Shown one piece after another: positions 26,219-36,286 of a stretch of 64,000 nucleotides of DNA. The DNA is from Sphingomonadaceae bacterium (GTDB taxonomy: Bacteria; Pseudomonadota; Alphaproteobacteria; Sphingomonadales; Sphingomonadaceae). A model generated the notes under the pieces. That model searched no databases and was not told the origin of the DNA. It was given only the letters and a program-made list of their open reading frames with translations. Each line of letters starts with the position of its first letter. The first letter of the stretch is position 1. The stretch spans positions 1 to 64,000 of the forward strand of contig JANYGC010000092.1 of assembly GCA_025359425.1 (NCBI GenBank), written 5' to 3'. Both the position numbers and the translations under genes were made by a program.

Positions 26219-26875
26219 ATGCCGCCTGAAATAGTCGCCCTGATTGATAAGCCGTGGCTGCTTGCGATCTTGCTCGCTTTGGGTGCCGCTTGCGGCATGG
26301 GGGCCGAACGGTTTGTAAATAACCAGGAGCGGTCCAAATGGCGCGCCTATTGGCAAGCGCGGCGCAATGGCAACGGATCGCGCGGCAGTTTCAAGCGCGG
26401 CTTCAAGGCGGTGCCGATCAAGGGCACGCCCGAACGGAGCCTGCTCGATGCGACCGAACAGCTGCGCGTGGTGATGCAGGCGAAGTTCGAGCCGCGCCCG
26501 CTGCTCAACAAAAGCGAGGCGCGGGTGTTTGCCGAGCTCGACAAGCTGGTCTGCGCGCGCAACCCCGGCTGGCAAGTGATGGCGCAAGTCTCGGTCGGCG
26601 AATTCATCGCCTCACTCGACCCTGAGGCCCATGCCTGCATCAATTCCAAACGGGTCGACCTGTTGCTGATCGACGCCGACTTCCGCGCCCGCCACGCGAT
26701 CGAATACCAAGGCACCGGGCATCATCAGGGAAGCGCGGCAGCGCGCGATGCAGTCAAGAAGGAAGCCCTGCGCAAGGCCGGGATTGGGTACCACGAGGTG
26801 GTCGCGGGGCATACTACGCCGAGCGAGCTGCGGCGATTGGTGGAGCGGTTGGTGCCGGAGGGTGGAAGCATTTAG
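26219..26875 (+). CDS. DUF2726 protein, PD-(D/E)XK nuclease-like
   Basis: A 218-residue protein. Residues 13-29 form a likely membrane anchor (WLLAILLALGAACGMGA). The DUF2726 domain begins near LLNKSEARVFAELDKLV (95-111). It includes KRVDLLLID (Asp147) and AIEYQG (Glu162-x-Gln164), a PD-(D/E)XK-type active-site arrangement, then KKEALRKAGIGYHEV. A DNA-processing or nucleolytic role is inferred from the fold. It lies 120 bp before the DUF262/DUF1524 gene but has the high GC of the host. Confidence 0.8.
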   Translation: MPPEIVALIDKPWLLAILLALGAACGMGAERFVNNQERSKWRAYWQARRNGNGSRGSFKRGFKAVPIKGTPERSLLDATEQLRVVMQAKFEPRPLLNKSEARVFAELDKLVCARNPGWQVMAQVSVGEFIASLDPEAHACINSKRVDLLLIDADFRARHAIEYQGTGHHQGSAAARDAVKKEALRKAGIGYHEVVAGHTTPSELRRLVERLVPEGGSI

Positions 26876-26995
26876 GGCACTTCACCTTAATCTCGAGATG
26901 TTTCTCAATAAGGGGATGCATCCAAATTGGTACCGCGCGCTGGACTTTGTTGGCTTCCTCCGCTTTCTATCCACGAGAATGCGAGGTAGGAAATT

Positions 26996-28741
26996 ATGGC
27001 AGTAACGGGAAAACTAACTAACAACTCGGAAGAATCGGACGTTTCGGGCCTTCTTTCCGGTGATTCGATATTCGCTATTCCGTACTTTCAAAGGCCATAT
27101 AAATGGAAGCGAGCCCGGCTTGATCAATTTGAAGCCGACCTTTTGGCGTTAGTTGACGACGAGAGCTCTACTCATTTTCTTGGCGCTGTGATCATTCACG
27201 GGCGGCGCAGCTCCCCTTCTGATCCGACGTTGTATGAGGTTATCGATGGTCAGCAGAGAATAACGACCATCTACCTCTACCTTTCGGCAGGCCTAAAAAC
27301 TCTTGCTGATCAAGGTCTTGTCGATGACGCGGTATCGCTATTCCAGAAATACCTTGCGATCGGCCGGACGGTTAAAGCTGAATCGAACTTCAAACTTCAT
27401 TCGTGCAAAGAGGACCGAAATCAACTTAACCAAATGATGGACGATCTTCAAAAAAATTCAGAGTTTGCCGTCAAGCTCGGTTCCTTTCAGCCTCAAAAAC
27501 TCAGTCCTACGGGCTGGATGAGTGGACCGCTCTCAAAGAACTACCTGGGCGCGAAAAGGTTTTTCAAGGATCAAGCTGATAACTACGGAACCGAGAGGGT
27601 ATCGGCAATAATCAATGCGTTACTGGAACGTGTAAGCGTTGTGCAAATTGATGTAGTTGATCCGACAAATGGGCCAAAAATTTTTGATAGCTTGAATTCT
27701 CGACAAGAACCAATGACTGTCGGCGATTTAGTTAGAAACGAGATATTCTCGAGGGTGTCGGCTTTGGGGCCGGACAAGATCGATTACGTTGATACACAAA
27801 CATGGCAACCATTTTATGAGCGATTTAAAATAAACGAAACAACCACCCTTTTTGAATCTTACTTTTTTCCATACGGGCTTATCCAAAATCCTAATCTCAA
27901 CAAGTCACAAGTATATGGGTACCTGCGAAAGGAATGGGAAAAACACGATGATCCATCAGAGATCATTGGTAAATTAGGAACTTATCAAGACTGTTTTCTC
28001 GATCTTATGACTGGGACTAATAGACAAAACCTTCCGAAGGAATCGGCAGCCGCCGTCAAGCGTTTCAAGGACTTTGGATTTCCGGCATCGGCGTTGCCCT
28101 TCTTGATGCAGCTAACCAAAGCAATGGAAACGGAAGAGGTCGATCACGCTATTGGCATCGCGATTTTGGGGCGAATCGAAGCATTCCTGATTCGCCGGGC
28201 GCTTTGTGGAATTGAGCCAACGGGGCTGCACGCGGTTTTTCGCCGACTCTGGGAAGACATCAAAGGTAACCGCACGGCAGAAGCGGTTGACACTAAGATT
28301 AAGGAGAAATCGACGGTAACCTGGCCCGATGATGAATTTGTCGCCCGATCGATCAGAACGCGTCCGCTATATGGCACATCCATTGCAGCGTTTGTGATTA
28401 GGCAACACAACGAATCGCTTGGCGGAGACGTGCCTTCAAATATTCCATGGATTGAGCATGTTTTGCCGCGGAACCCCGACGCTTCGTGGGACGATATATT
28501 TGACAAAGAGCAAAGATCTAAACTGACAAACCTCTGGGCAAATTTGATTCCGCTTTCCGAGCAAATGAATGGCGAACTCTCAAATTCTGGGTTCTCCACA
28601 AAGCGACCAGTCTTCCAATCAGATGCGATGTTTAAGTCGGCGAGGCAGTTTGCACAGGTTTACTCCAATTGGTCGCCTGCCGAATTAGCGCTGCGCTCCG
28701 AAGAGTTGGTTAGTTGGGCTTTGTTGAGATGGCCAGGTTAG
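26996..28741 (+). CDS. DUF262-DUF1524 (GmrSD-like) putative defence nuclease
   Basis: A 581-residue protein. The N-terminal DUF262 has IPYFQRPYKW (28-37), the ParB-like DGQQR (84-88) and FDSLNSR (230-236). The C-terminal DUF1524 HNH-type part has IEHVLP with His488, NLWANLIPLSEQMNGELSN (512-530) and FSTKR. Fused GmrS/GmrD-type proteins use nucleotides to cut modified phage DNA, so a type IV restriction-like role is likely. The codons are AT-rich (29 of 60 and 21 of 60 G+C in two sampled lines) unlike the neighbours, a sign of recent transfer. GAGGTAGG precedes the ATG. Confidence 0.85.
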   Translation: MAVTGKLTNNSEESDVSGLLSGDSIFAIPYFQRPYKWKRARLDQFEADLLALVDDESSTHFLGAVIIHGRRSSPSDPTLYEVIDGQQRITTIYLYLSAGLKTLADQGLVDDAVSLFQKYLAIGRTVKAESNFKLHSCKEDRNQLNQMMDDLQKNSEFAVKLGSFQPQKLSPTGWMSGPLSKNYLGAKRFFKDQADNYGTERVSAIINALLERVSVVQIDVVDPTNGPKIFDSLNSRQEPMTVGDLVRNEIFSRVSALGPDKIDYVDTQTWQPFYERFKINETTTLFESYFFPYGLIQNPNLNKSQVYGYLRKEWEKHDDPSEIIGKLGTYQDCFLDLMTGTNRQNLPKESAAAVKRFKDFGFPASALPFLMQLTKAMETEEVDHAIGIAILGRIEAFLIRRALCGIEPTGLHAVFRRLWEDIKGNRTAEAVDTKIKEKSTVTWPDDEFVARSIRTRPLYGTSIAAFVIRQHNESLGGDVPSNIPWIEHVLPRNPDASWDDIFDKEQRSKLTNLWANLIPLSEQMNGELSNSGFSTKRPVFQSDAMFKSARQFAQVYSNWSPAELALRSEELVSWALLRWPG

Positions 28742-28805
28742 ATATCCTCAAACAACTGAGGCGGCGGTTCAATCGATTACGCGACTGGAGTAACAACCCC
28801 CAAAC

Positions 28806-29135
28806 TCACTCCTCGAACCCGAGCACCAGCATCAACGCCTGTTGTATTCGCGCCATGTCATCGCCGGTGAGCGCGCCGAGGTGTTCGCCGAGTTTGGTCC
28901 GGGCGACAGTTGAAATCTTGTCGGTCATCACTTCGGATTGTTCGCGCAAGCCGTTGGCAGGCGTGGGCGCAATATGCGGCCGGGAATAGAGCACCGGACT
29001 GCGCTGGGTGGTAAGGCCGCAGGTGATGATCGAATGGGTATCGATCAATTCGTCCGATTGCATGATAACGACCGGGCGCGGTTTGCCGGTATAATCGGGG
29101 CCGCCCGATTGAGTCCAGACTTCACCGCGCTTCAT
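28806..29135 (-). CDS. MazF/PemK-family toxin (endoribonuclease)
   Basis: A 109-residue toxin with MKRGEVWTQSGG, KPRPVVIMQSD and the later SEVMTDKISTV segment. These are the MazF/PemK signatures that cut mRNA at short motifs. The upstream gene encodes a MazE-like antitoxin. The ATG at 29135 is used here; a TTG at 29147 in the same frame overlaps the antitoxin TGA by 4 bp (TTGA) and would add four residues. Either start gives close coupling of antitoxin and toxin. Confidence 0.88.
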   Translation of the reverse strand: MKRGEVWTQSGGPDYTGKPRPVVIMQSDELIDTHSIITCGLTTQRSPVLYSRPHIAPTPANGLREQSEVMTDKISTVARTKLGEHLGALTGDDMARIQQALMLVLGFEE

Positions 29136-29143
29136 GGGGTGGA

Positions 29144-29413
29144 TCAAGGGCCTTCGGGTGGTCCGCCCGGACCCCAGTCATAGTCCGGCTCATTGGCCCA
29201 GATGTCTTCCTGCGCGGATTCGATAAAGGCCATCACATCATCCGCATCATCGCGGCGGTTAATCTCAGCACCTTCGCGGCGGAATTGATCGCGCACCTTG
29301 GGATCGCGCAGATCGGGCACCCAGAACTGCTTGAGCCGCAGCCCCTGCGCGCGCTTGGCGGCGCGGTAGCGGGCCGCGCGCTGCGCACCGGTCAGGTTTT
29401 CGTGCACGCCCAT
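29144..29413 (-). CDS. MazE-like antitoxin (DUF3018)
   Basis: An 89-residue protein with AQRAARYRAAKRAQGLRLKQ, then FWVPDLRDPKVRDQFRREGA and VMAFIESAQED. This is the DUF3018/antitoxin MazE family that pairs with MazF toxins. The acidic, Pro-rich C-terminus (NEPDYDWGPGGPPEGP) is the probable toxin-binding arm. It precedes and is coupled to mazF. A third of the residues are charged, as expected of an antitoxin. Confidence 0.82.
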   Translation of the reverse strand: MGVHENLTGAQRAARYRAAKRAQGLRLKQFWVPDLRDPKVRDQFRREGAEINRRDDADDVMAFIESAQEDIWANEPDYDWGPGGPPEGP

Positions 29414-29484
29414 TGGCTGTCTCCGTGACATGTAACGTAAGCCGGGTGCGGCGCGATGGCAATCCGCGATGGCTCGGGTTTGGT

Positions 29485-31525
<2,041 letters not shown>

Positions 31526-31566
31526 ATGGCTGGACAATAGGGCAGGCCTGCCGGACAGTCCAGTCC

Positions 31567-33267
31567 ATGACCATCACCACGACTCGCCGCGGCTTCGTTG
31601 CCGGGCTCGCCGCCGCCGCCTTCACCCCCCAGGTCGCCTGGGCACGCAAGTCCGGGCGCTACGACGTGATCGTGCGCGGGGGCATGGTGTTCGACGGGCT
31701 CGGCAATGCGCCGCGGGCAGCCGATCTTGGCATCGCGGGCGACCGGATCGCGGCGATCGGCAACCTGGGGCGGGCGCGCGGCGCGCTTGAAATCGACGCG
31801 CGCGGGCAGGCGGTTGCCCCCGGGTTCGTCAACATGCTGAGCTGGTCGAACGAAAGCCTGATCGAGGACGGCCGCTCGCAAGGCGATATCCGTCAGGGCG
31901 TGACGCTCGAAGTGATGGGCGAGGGCACCTCGATGGGGCCGCTCAGCGCCGAGATGAAGGCGCGCGCGGTACGCGAGCAGGGCGATATCCACTATCCGGT
32001 GACCTGGACCTCGCTCGTCGATTACCTCGGCTTTCTCGAGCGCAAGGGGATCAGCTGCAACGTCGCCTCGTTCATCGGCGCGGGAACCTTGCGGGCGCAT
32101 GAAGTCGGTTACGACGATGTCCGCGCCAGCCCTGAACAGCTGCACCGGATGCAGGATCTGGTCCGCTCCGAAATGCGCGCCGGGGCGCTCGGCATCGGGT
32201 CATCGCTGATCTACGCGCCCGACAATTTCGCGGGCACCGACGAGCTGGCCGCGCTCACCTCCGCCGCGGCGGAGTTCGGCGGCGGCTACATCAGCCACAT
32301 GCGCAGCGAGGGCGACCGCTATCTCGAGGCGATCGACGAATTGCTCGAAATCGGGCGGCGCAGCAAGGCGCGGGTCCAGATGTACCACATGAAGCCGGCG
32401 GGCCAGGCCAACTGGGGCAAGGCCGATGCCGGGCTCGCCAAAATGAACGCCGCGCGCAAGGCCGGGATAGACGTGTCCGCCAACATCTACACCTACACCG
32501 CCGGGGCAACCGGGCTCGACGCGGCGATGCCGCTGTGGGTGCAGCAAGGCGGCCGTGACAAGTGGATCGAACGGCTGAGGGACCCGGCGATCCGCGCGCG
32601 CGTGCTCGGTGAAATGCGGGGTAAGGCGGTCGGCTGGGAAAACCTCGCGCAGGCCGCCGGGACCCCGGACAATATTCTACTGATCGGTTTCAACAATCCG
32701 GCGCTCAAGCCGCTGACCGGCAAGACTCTGGCGCAAGTCGCAAAGATGCGCGGCACCAGCCCCGAGGACACCATCATTGACCTGGTGATCGAGGATGGCA
32801 GCCGGGTCGACACTGCCTATTTCCTGATGAGCGAGGACAACCTCAAAAAGAACATCGCGTGGCCGTGGACCATGTTGGGATCGGATTCAGCCAGCATGGC
32901 GCCCGAAGGCCGGTTCCTGCTCAAGAGCACGCATCCGCGCGCTTACGGCAACTTTGCCCGGTTTCTTGGGCGTTACGTGCGCGATGAGAAAGTGATTTCA
33001 CTGGCCGAGGGCATCCGCCGCCTCACCTCGCTCCCGATCCAGCAGCTTGGCCTCAGCGGACGGGGCAGGCTGGCCGCCAATTACCTCGCCGACGTGGTGG
33101 TCTTCGATCCCGCGAAAATCACCGACCGCGCGACCTTCGATAAGCCGCACCAGTATGCCACGGGCGTGTCCGATGTGCTGGTTGGCGGGCAAGCGGTGCT
33201 GCGCGGCGGTGAACATACCGGCGCGCGAGCGGGGCGGTTCGTCAAAGGTCCCGGCTGGCGCGGCTGA
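31567..33267 (+). CDS. D-aminoacylase-like amidohydrolase with Tat signal
   Basis: A 566-residue protein of the N-acyl-D-amino-acid deacylase family. The twin-arginine signal TTRRGFVAGLAAAAF directs export. The entry strand reads YDVIVRGGMVFDGLG and the C-terminal NYLADVVVFDPAKI is typical. Where most members have PGFIDxHxH, this one has APGFVNMLSWSNESL, so the His-x-His metal pair is absent. IGAGTLR, SHMRSEG and YHMKPAG remain. It is probably a metal-site variant subgroup with unproven activity. Confidence 0.82.
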   Translation: MTITTTRRGFVAGLAAAAFTPQVAWARKSGRYDVIVRGGMVFDGLGNAPRAADLGIAGDRIAAIGNLGRARGALEIDARGQAVAPGFVNMLSWSNESLIEDGRSQGDIRQGVTLEVMGEGTSMGPLSAEMKARAVREQGDIHYPVTWTSLVDYLGFLERKGISCNVASFIGAGTLRAHEVGYDDVRASPEQLHRMQDLVRSEMRAGALGIGSSLIYAPDNFAGTDELAALTSAAAEFGGGYISHMRSEGDRYLEAIDELLEIGRRSKARVQMYHMKPAGQANWGKADAGLAKMNAARKAGIDVSANIYTYTAGATGLDAAMPLWVQQGGRDKWIERLRDPAIRARVLGEMRGKAVGWENLAQAAGTPDNILLIGFNNPALKPLTGKTLAQVAKMRGTSPEDTIIDLVIEDGSRVDTAYFLMSEDNLKKNIAWPWTMLGSDSASMAPEGRFLLKSTHPRAYGNFARFLGRYVRDEKVISLAEGIRRLTSLPIQQLGLSGRGRLAANYLADVVVFDPAKITDRATFDKPHQYATGVSDVLVGGQAVLRGGEHTGARAGRFVKGPGWRG

Positions 33268-33278
33268 CCCCTCGCAGA

Positions 33279-34034
33279 TCAGCGCAGCAGGATATAGAGC
33301 GCGACGGCAACGACCAGCGCCGCGAACAGCCGCCGGGCCAAAACTGCGCGGCCTTCTAGCCGGCGAACGAGCGGAAGCGCGATGATCGTGCCAATTGCTC
33401 CGCCCGCGATCAGCGCGCCGAACAGCGGCCAGATGACCTTGCCTGCCGCGGCATAACTGATGCTCGTCGCGCTGCCGAACAGCGCCACCGAGACGAGCGA
33501 GGAGGCGCCGGCGTGGGCGAGGGTCATGCCGCTGGCGGCCATCAGCCCGGGCGCGATCAGGAAACCGCCGCCGATGCCGAAGAACCCCGCGGCGAGGCCT
33601 GCGGCAAGTCCCAAGGGCGCGAGCCGCAGCACGATCGGCCAGGTGATGCGCACGCCCGGATCGCCCTCGTTTTTGCGCGGGACCAGCATCGAAGCGGCGA
33701 TGACGATCATCGCCACGGCAAACCATTTGAGCAGCGCCGCGCCCGAAACCTGCTGGGCCAGATGCGCCCCGAGCAGCGCACCCATGAGCCCCGCCGCGGC
33801 GAAGACACTGGCGCAGGGCCACTTGACCCGCCCGGCCTTGGCCTGCGCGGCAAGCCCGGTCATCGCGTTGACCGCCACCGCTGCTGCGGAAGTGCCGATA
33901 GCAGCATGGGCATCGACCACCCCGACCACGTAAACCAGCCACGGCGTCGCCAATACCGAGCCGCCGCCGCCGAACAGGGTCAGCAGCAGCCCGATCAGCG
34001 CACCGCCAAGCGCAGCGAGAAGCAACGTAGTCAA
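33279..34034 (-). CDS. TauE/SafE-family sulfite exporter
   Basis: A 251-residue permease with about eight membrane segments. It has the paired motifs LLTLFGGGGSVLATP and GFFGIGGGFLIAPGL. The start is a TTG (MTTLLLAALGGALIG) overlapping the DoxX stop as TTGA. It is the last gene of the leftward BigR operon, in which TauE homologues export sulfite produced by persulfide oxidation. An 11-bp gap separates its stop from the D-aminoacylase gene. Confidence 0.88.
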   Translation of the reverse strand: MTTLLLAALGGALIGLLLTLFGGGGSVLATPWLVYVVGVVDAHAAIGTSAAAVAVNAMTGLAAQAKAGRVKWPCASVFAAAGLMGALLGAHLAQQVSGAALLKWFAVAMIVIAASMLVPRKNEGDPGVRITWPIVLRLAPLGLAAGLAAGFFGIGGGFLIAPGLMAASGMTLAHAGASSLVSVALFGSATSISYAAAGKVIWPLFGALIAGGAIGTIIALPLVRRLEGRAVLARRLFAALVVAVALYILLR

Positions 34035-34474
34035 CGGATTACAGTGCCGCGCGCATAGACGAGCAGCAAGGCACCGAGAATCGCGACATTCTTGAACAGC
34101 GGCCCGGCATGGCCCGGGGCGATGTGGATCGCCAGGGTAACGGGAATCAGTGTCACAAACAGGATCAGCGCGGAAAGGCGGCGCAATCGTCCCAGCATCA
34201 GCAGCAACCCGAAGACGACGAATGCCGCCCCGCTCAGCCACAGTAGCCAGGTGGGATCGCCAATCATCTCCACCTGGTCGCGCCAGGGCGATTCCTTGAT
34301 CCGCTCGAGCATCCCCTGCAGGCCGAAGAAATGCCCGAGCCCGCCGATGATGAAGATCAGGCTCAGCGTGACCCGGAAAATCAGGTCGACATGGCGGGTC
34401 AGCCAGCCCGGCAGCCACAGCCGGTTATCGAGATCGCGGAGGGCTTCCCAGCCCCGGATTGCCAGCGCGCGCAT
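34031..34474 (-). CDS. DoxX-family membrane protein
   Basis: A 147-residue protein with four hydrophobic helices (LIFRVTLSLIFIIGGLGHFFG, LLWLSGAAFVVFGLLLMLG, ALILFVTLIPVTLAIHI, NVAILGALLLVYA). DoxX proteins associate with thiosulfate and thiol redox systems. Its position, 1 bp after the rhodanese gene and coupled to TauE, supports a part in sulfur handling. Confidence 0.83.
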   Translation of the reverse strand: MRALAIRGWEALRDLDNRLWLPGWLTRHVDLIFRVTLSLIFIIGGLGHFFGLQGMLERIKESPWRDQVEMIGDPTWLLWLSGAAFVVFGLLLMLGRLRRLSALILFVTLIPVTLAIHIAPGHAGPLFKNVAILGALLLVYARGTVIR

Positions 34475-34475
34475 C

Positions 34476-35012
34476 TTAGGCCGCCCCCTGCCGGTTCCAA
34501 GGCATCAGCATGAGCAGCTTCGCCATGCCGCAAAAGCCCGAGAGGCCCGCAAAGGTCAGCCCTGCGCCGACGAAGGCGGCCATGCCGAACCAGGCGGCCG
34601 AAACCGTGAATCCGAGCAGAACCCCGACCAGCACCAACAGTCCCGCCGCAATCTGCACCTGACGCATGATCTCCATCGGGGCCTTGCGGTTGACTTCGAG
34701 CGGCAGGCCCGACCGCGCCCAGCCATCGATTCCGCCGTCAAGGACATAGGCGCTGCCTTCGACCCGCGCAGCAAGCCGGTCGCACGCGCCGCTGGTGCGC
34801 GCGCCCGAACGGCAGGTGAATATTACGTCACCACCGGGCGCGATCGAAAGGTGCGCCTGCTCCCACAGCGAGAGCGGGCGCGACAAGGCCCCGGCCACAT
34901 GGCTGCGGGCAAATTCGTCGGCTTCGCGGATATCGACCAGCACGGCCTGGCCGGCAACAAGGCGAGCGTTTACTTCGGCGGGGCTGAGCGGGGAGAGCTT
35001 GGCTGTCATCAT
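34476..35012 (-). CDS. Rhodanese domain with C-terminal membrane (DUF2892-like) segment
   Basis: A 178-residue protein. The rhodanese part includes VLVDIREADEFARSHVAGA and the active-site loop TCRSGARTSG with its catalytic Cys near 67. Residues about 120-165 form two hydrophobic helices (LLVLVGVLLGF, AFVGAGLTFAGLSGFCGMA) of the DUF2892 type. It transfers sulfane sulfur at the membrane. ATGA overlaps the stop of the upstream regulator gene. Confidence 0.9.
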   Translation of the reverse strand: MMTAKLSPLSPAEVNARLVAGQAVLVDIREADEFARSHVAGALSRPLSLWEQAHLSIAPGGDVIFTCRSGARTSGACDRLAARVEGSAYVLDGGIDGWARSGLPLEVNRKAPMEIMRQVQIAAGLLVLVGVLLGFTVSAAWFGMAAFVGAGLTFAGLSGFCGMAKLLMLMPWNRQGAA

Positions 35013-35338
35013 GAATTCCTGACTTCAGAGGGGCAGTACAGTTCGGCGAGGGTCTGGATCACGCGCAAGGCGGCGTGGTCGGCGATGCGGTAATGGATTG
35101 ACTGAGCCTCACGCCGGGTGGCAACGATCCCGCTTTCACGCAGCACCGCCAAGTGCTGCGACAGCGCCGATTGCGACAAATCGATCCGCGCCTGGATCTG
35201 GCCGACCGACACTTCGCCTTCGGCCAGCTGGCACAGGATCATCAGGCGCTTTTCGTTGCCGAGCATGCGCAGCAACGCGGCGGCGCGTCCGGCGCTTTCG
35301 GCAAACAGGGCGGGATCGAAGCGGGTGAGGTCGAACAT
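35009..35338 (-). CDS. ArsR-family persulfide-responsive repressor (BigR/SqrR type)
   Basis: A 109-residue winged-helix regulator. Its recognition region is QIQARIDLSQSALSQHLAVL and the wing is GIVATRREAQSIHYRI. Cys36 (LMILCQLAEGE) and Cys102 (ELYCPSE) are 66 residues apart, the same spacing as the redox pair of BigR, which forms a disulfide or tetrasulfide with sulfane sulfur. It heads the rhodanese-DoxX-TauE operon and faces the dioxygenase gene. Confidence 0.85.
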   Translation of the reverse strand: MFDLTRFDPALFAESAGRAAALLRMLGNEKRLMILCQLAEGEVSVGQIQARIDLSQSALSQHLAVLRESGIVATRREAQSIHYRIADHAALRVIQTLAELYCPSEVRNS

Positions 35339-35403
35339 GGATTTATTATATGCATTGATTCTAAATTAGCAAGACCTTATATATAGCGCGAAGGAGAGTC
35401 CCC
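35339..35403. promoter_or_regulatory. Divergent AT-rich control region of the BigR locus
   Basis: These 65 bp are markedly AT-rich for the host (TTTATTATATGCATTGATTC and CTTATATATA). They separate the divergent regulator and dioxygenase genes and should hold both promoters and the operator for the repressor. I do not assign exact operator bounds. AAGGAG lies before the dioxygenase ATG. Confidence 0.6.
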
Positions 35404-36270
35404 ATGACTGCCGTTCCCACCGTTGCCGCATTCTTCGATCCCGCGACTCACACCGTCAGCTACGTTGTGTCCGATCCGCATACGGGGCAGGCCGCAATCA
35501 TCGATCCGGTGCTTGATTTCACCGCGCACAATGCGCGCACCGCAACCCGTTCGGCCGACCTGCTGCTGGCCCATCTGGCCGACAAAGAACTCGAACTGGC
35601 GTGGATTCTTGAAACCCACGCGCATGCCGATCACCTGTCGGCGGCGCATTACCTGCGCGAACGAACCGGGGCCCCGGTCGTGATCGGCGCGCAGATCGTC
35701 GATGTGCAGTCGATCTTTGCAAAGCTGTTCGAAACCGATGACGTGGTGCCCGACGGCAACCAGTTCGACCGGCTCGTTGCCGAAGGCGATCGCCTGCCGC
35801 TTGGCGAGCTGGAATTCCGCGTGCTGCATACGCCGGGGCACACCCCGGCTTGCGTGAGCTATCTTATCGGCGATGCGGCCTTCGTCGGCGATACTTTGTT
35901 CATGCCCGACTATGGCACCGCGCGCTGCGACTTTCCCGGCGGCAGCGCGGCGACGCTGTATGGCTCGATCCGCAAGCTGCTGGCCTTGCCGCCCGAAACG
36001 CAGATTTTCGTCGGCCACGATTACCTGCCTGCGGGGCGCAGCGACTTCGCCTGGAAAAGCACTGTTGCCGAACAGCACCGCGCCAATGTCCATGTGCATG
36101 ATGGGGTCAGCGAAGCAGACTTTGTCGCTATGCGCCAGGCGCGCGATGCAACGCTGGAGGCACCGCAGCTGATCCTGCCGTCGCTGCAGGTCAATATTCG
36201 CGCCGGGCAGCTGCCGCCGCCCAGCAATGGCGGCCAGCGCTACCTGAAGTTGCCGCTCAACGCGATCTGA
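35404..36270 (+). CDS. MBL-fold persulfide dioxygenase (Blh/ETHE1 type)
   Basis: A 288-residue metallo-beta-lactamase-fold protein. It has ILETHAHADHLSAAHYL (metal ligands), HTPGHTPACVSYLIGDAAFVGDTLF and the further His of VGHDYLPAGR. ETHE1-type enzymes oxidise glutathione persulfide to sulfite with O2 and one iron. Linkage to a BigR-type repressor, rhodanese and sulfite exporter matches the Blh locus of plant-associated bacteria. It probably protects against sulfide. Confidence 0.9.
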   Translation: MTAVPTVAAFFDPATHTVSYVVSDPHTGQAAIIDPVLDFTAHNARTATRSADLLLAHLADKELELAWILETHAHADHLSAAHYLRERTGAPVVIGAQIVDVQSIFAKLFETDDVVPDGNQFDRLVAEGDRLPLGELEFRVLHTPGHTPACVSYLIGDAAFVGDTLFMPDYGTARCDFPGGSAATLYGSIRKLLALPPETQIFVGHDYLPAGRSDFAWKSTVAEQHRANVHVHDGVSEADFVAMRQARDATLEAPQLILPSLQVNIRAGQLPPPSNGGQRYLKLPLNAI

Positions 36271-36286
36271 GCCACAGGCGCAAGCC

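Noticed and set aside
26876..26995. A small gene or attachment site between DUF2726 and DUF262 genes
   Set aside because: No tRNA, integrase or direct repeat is visible, and the short frames lack a ribosome site or conserved content.
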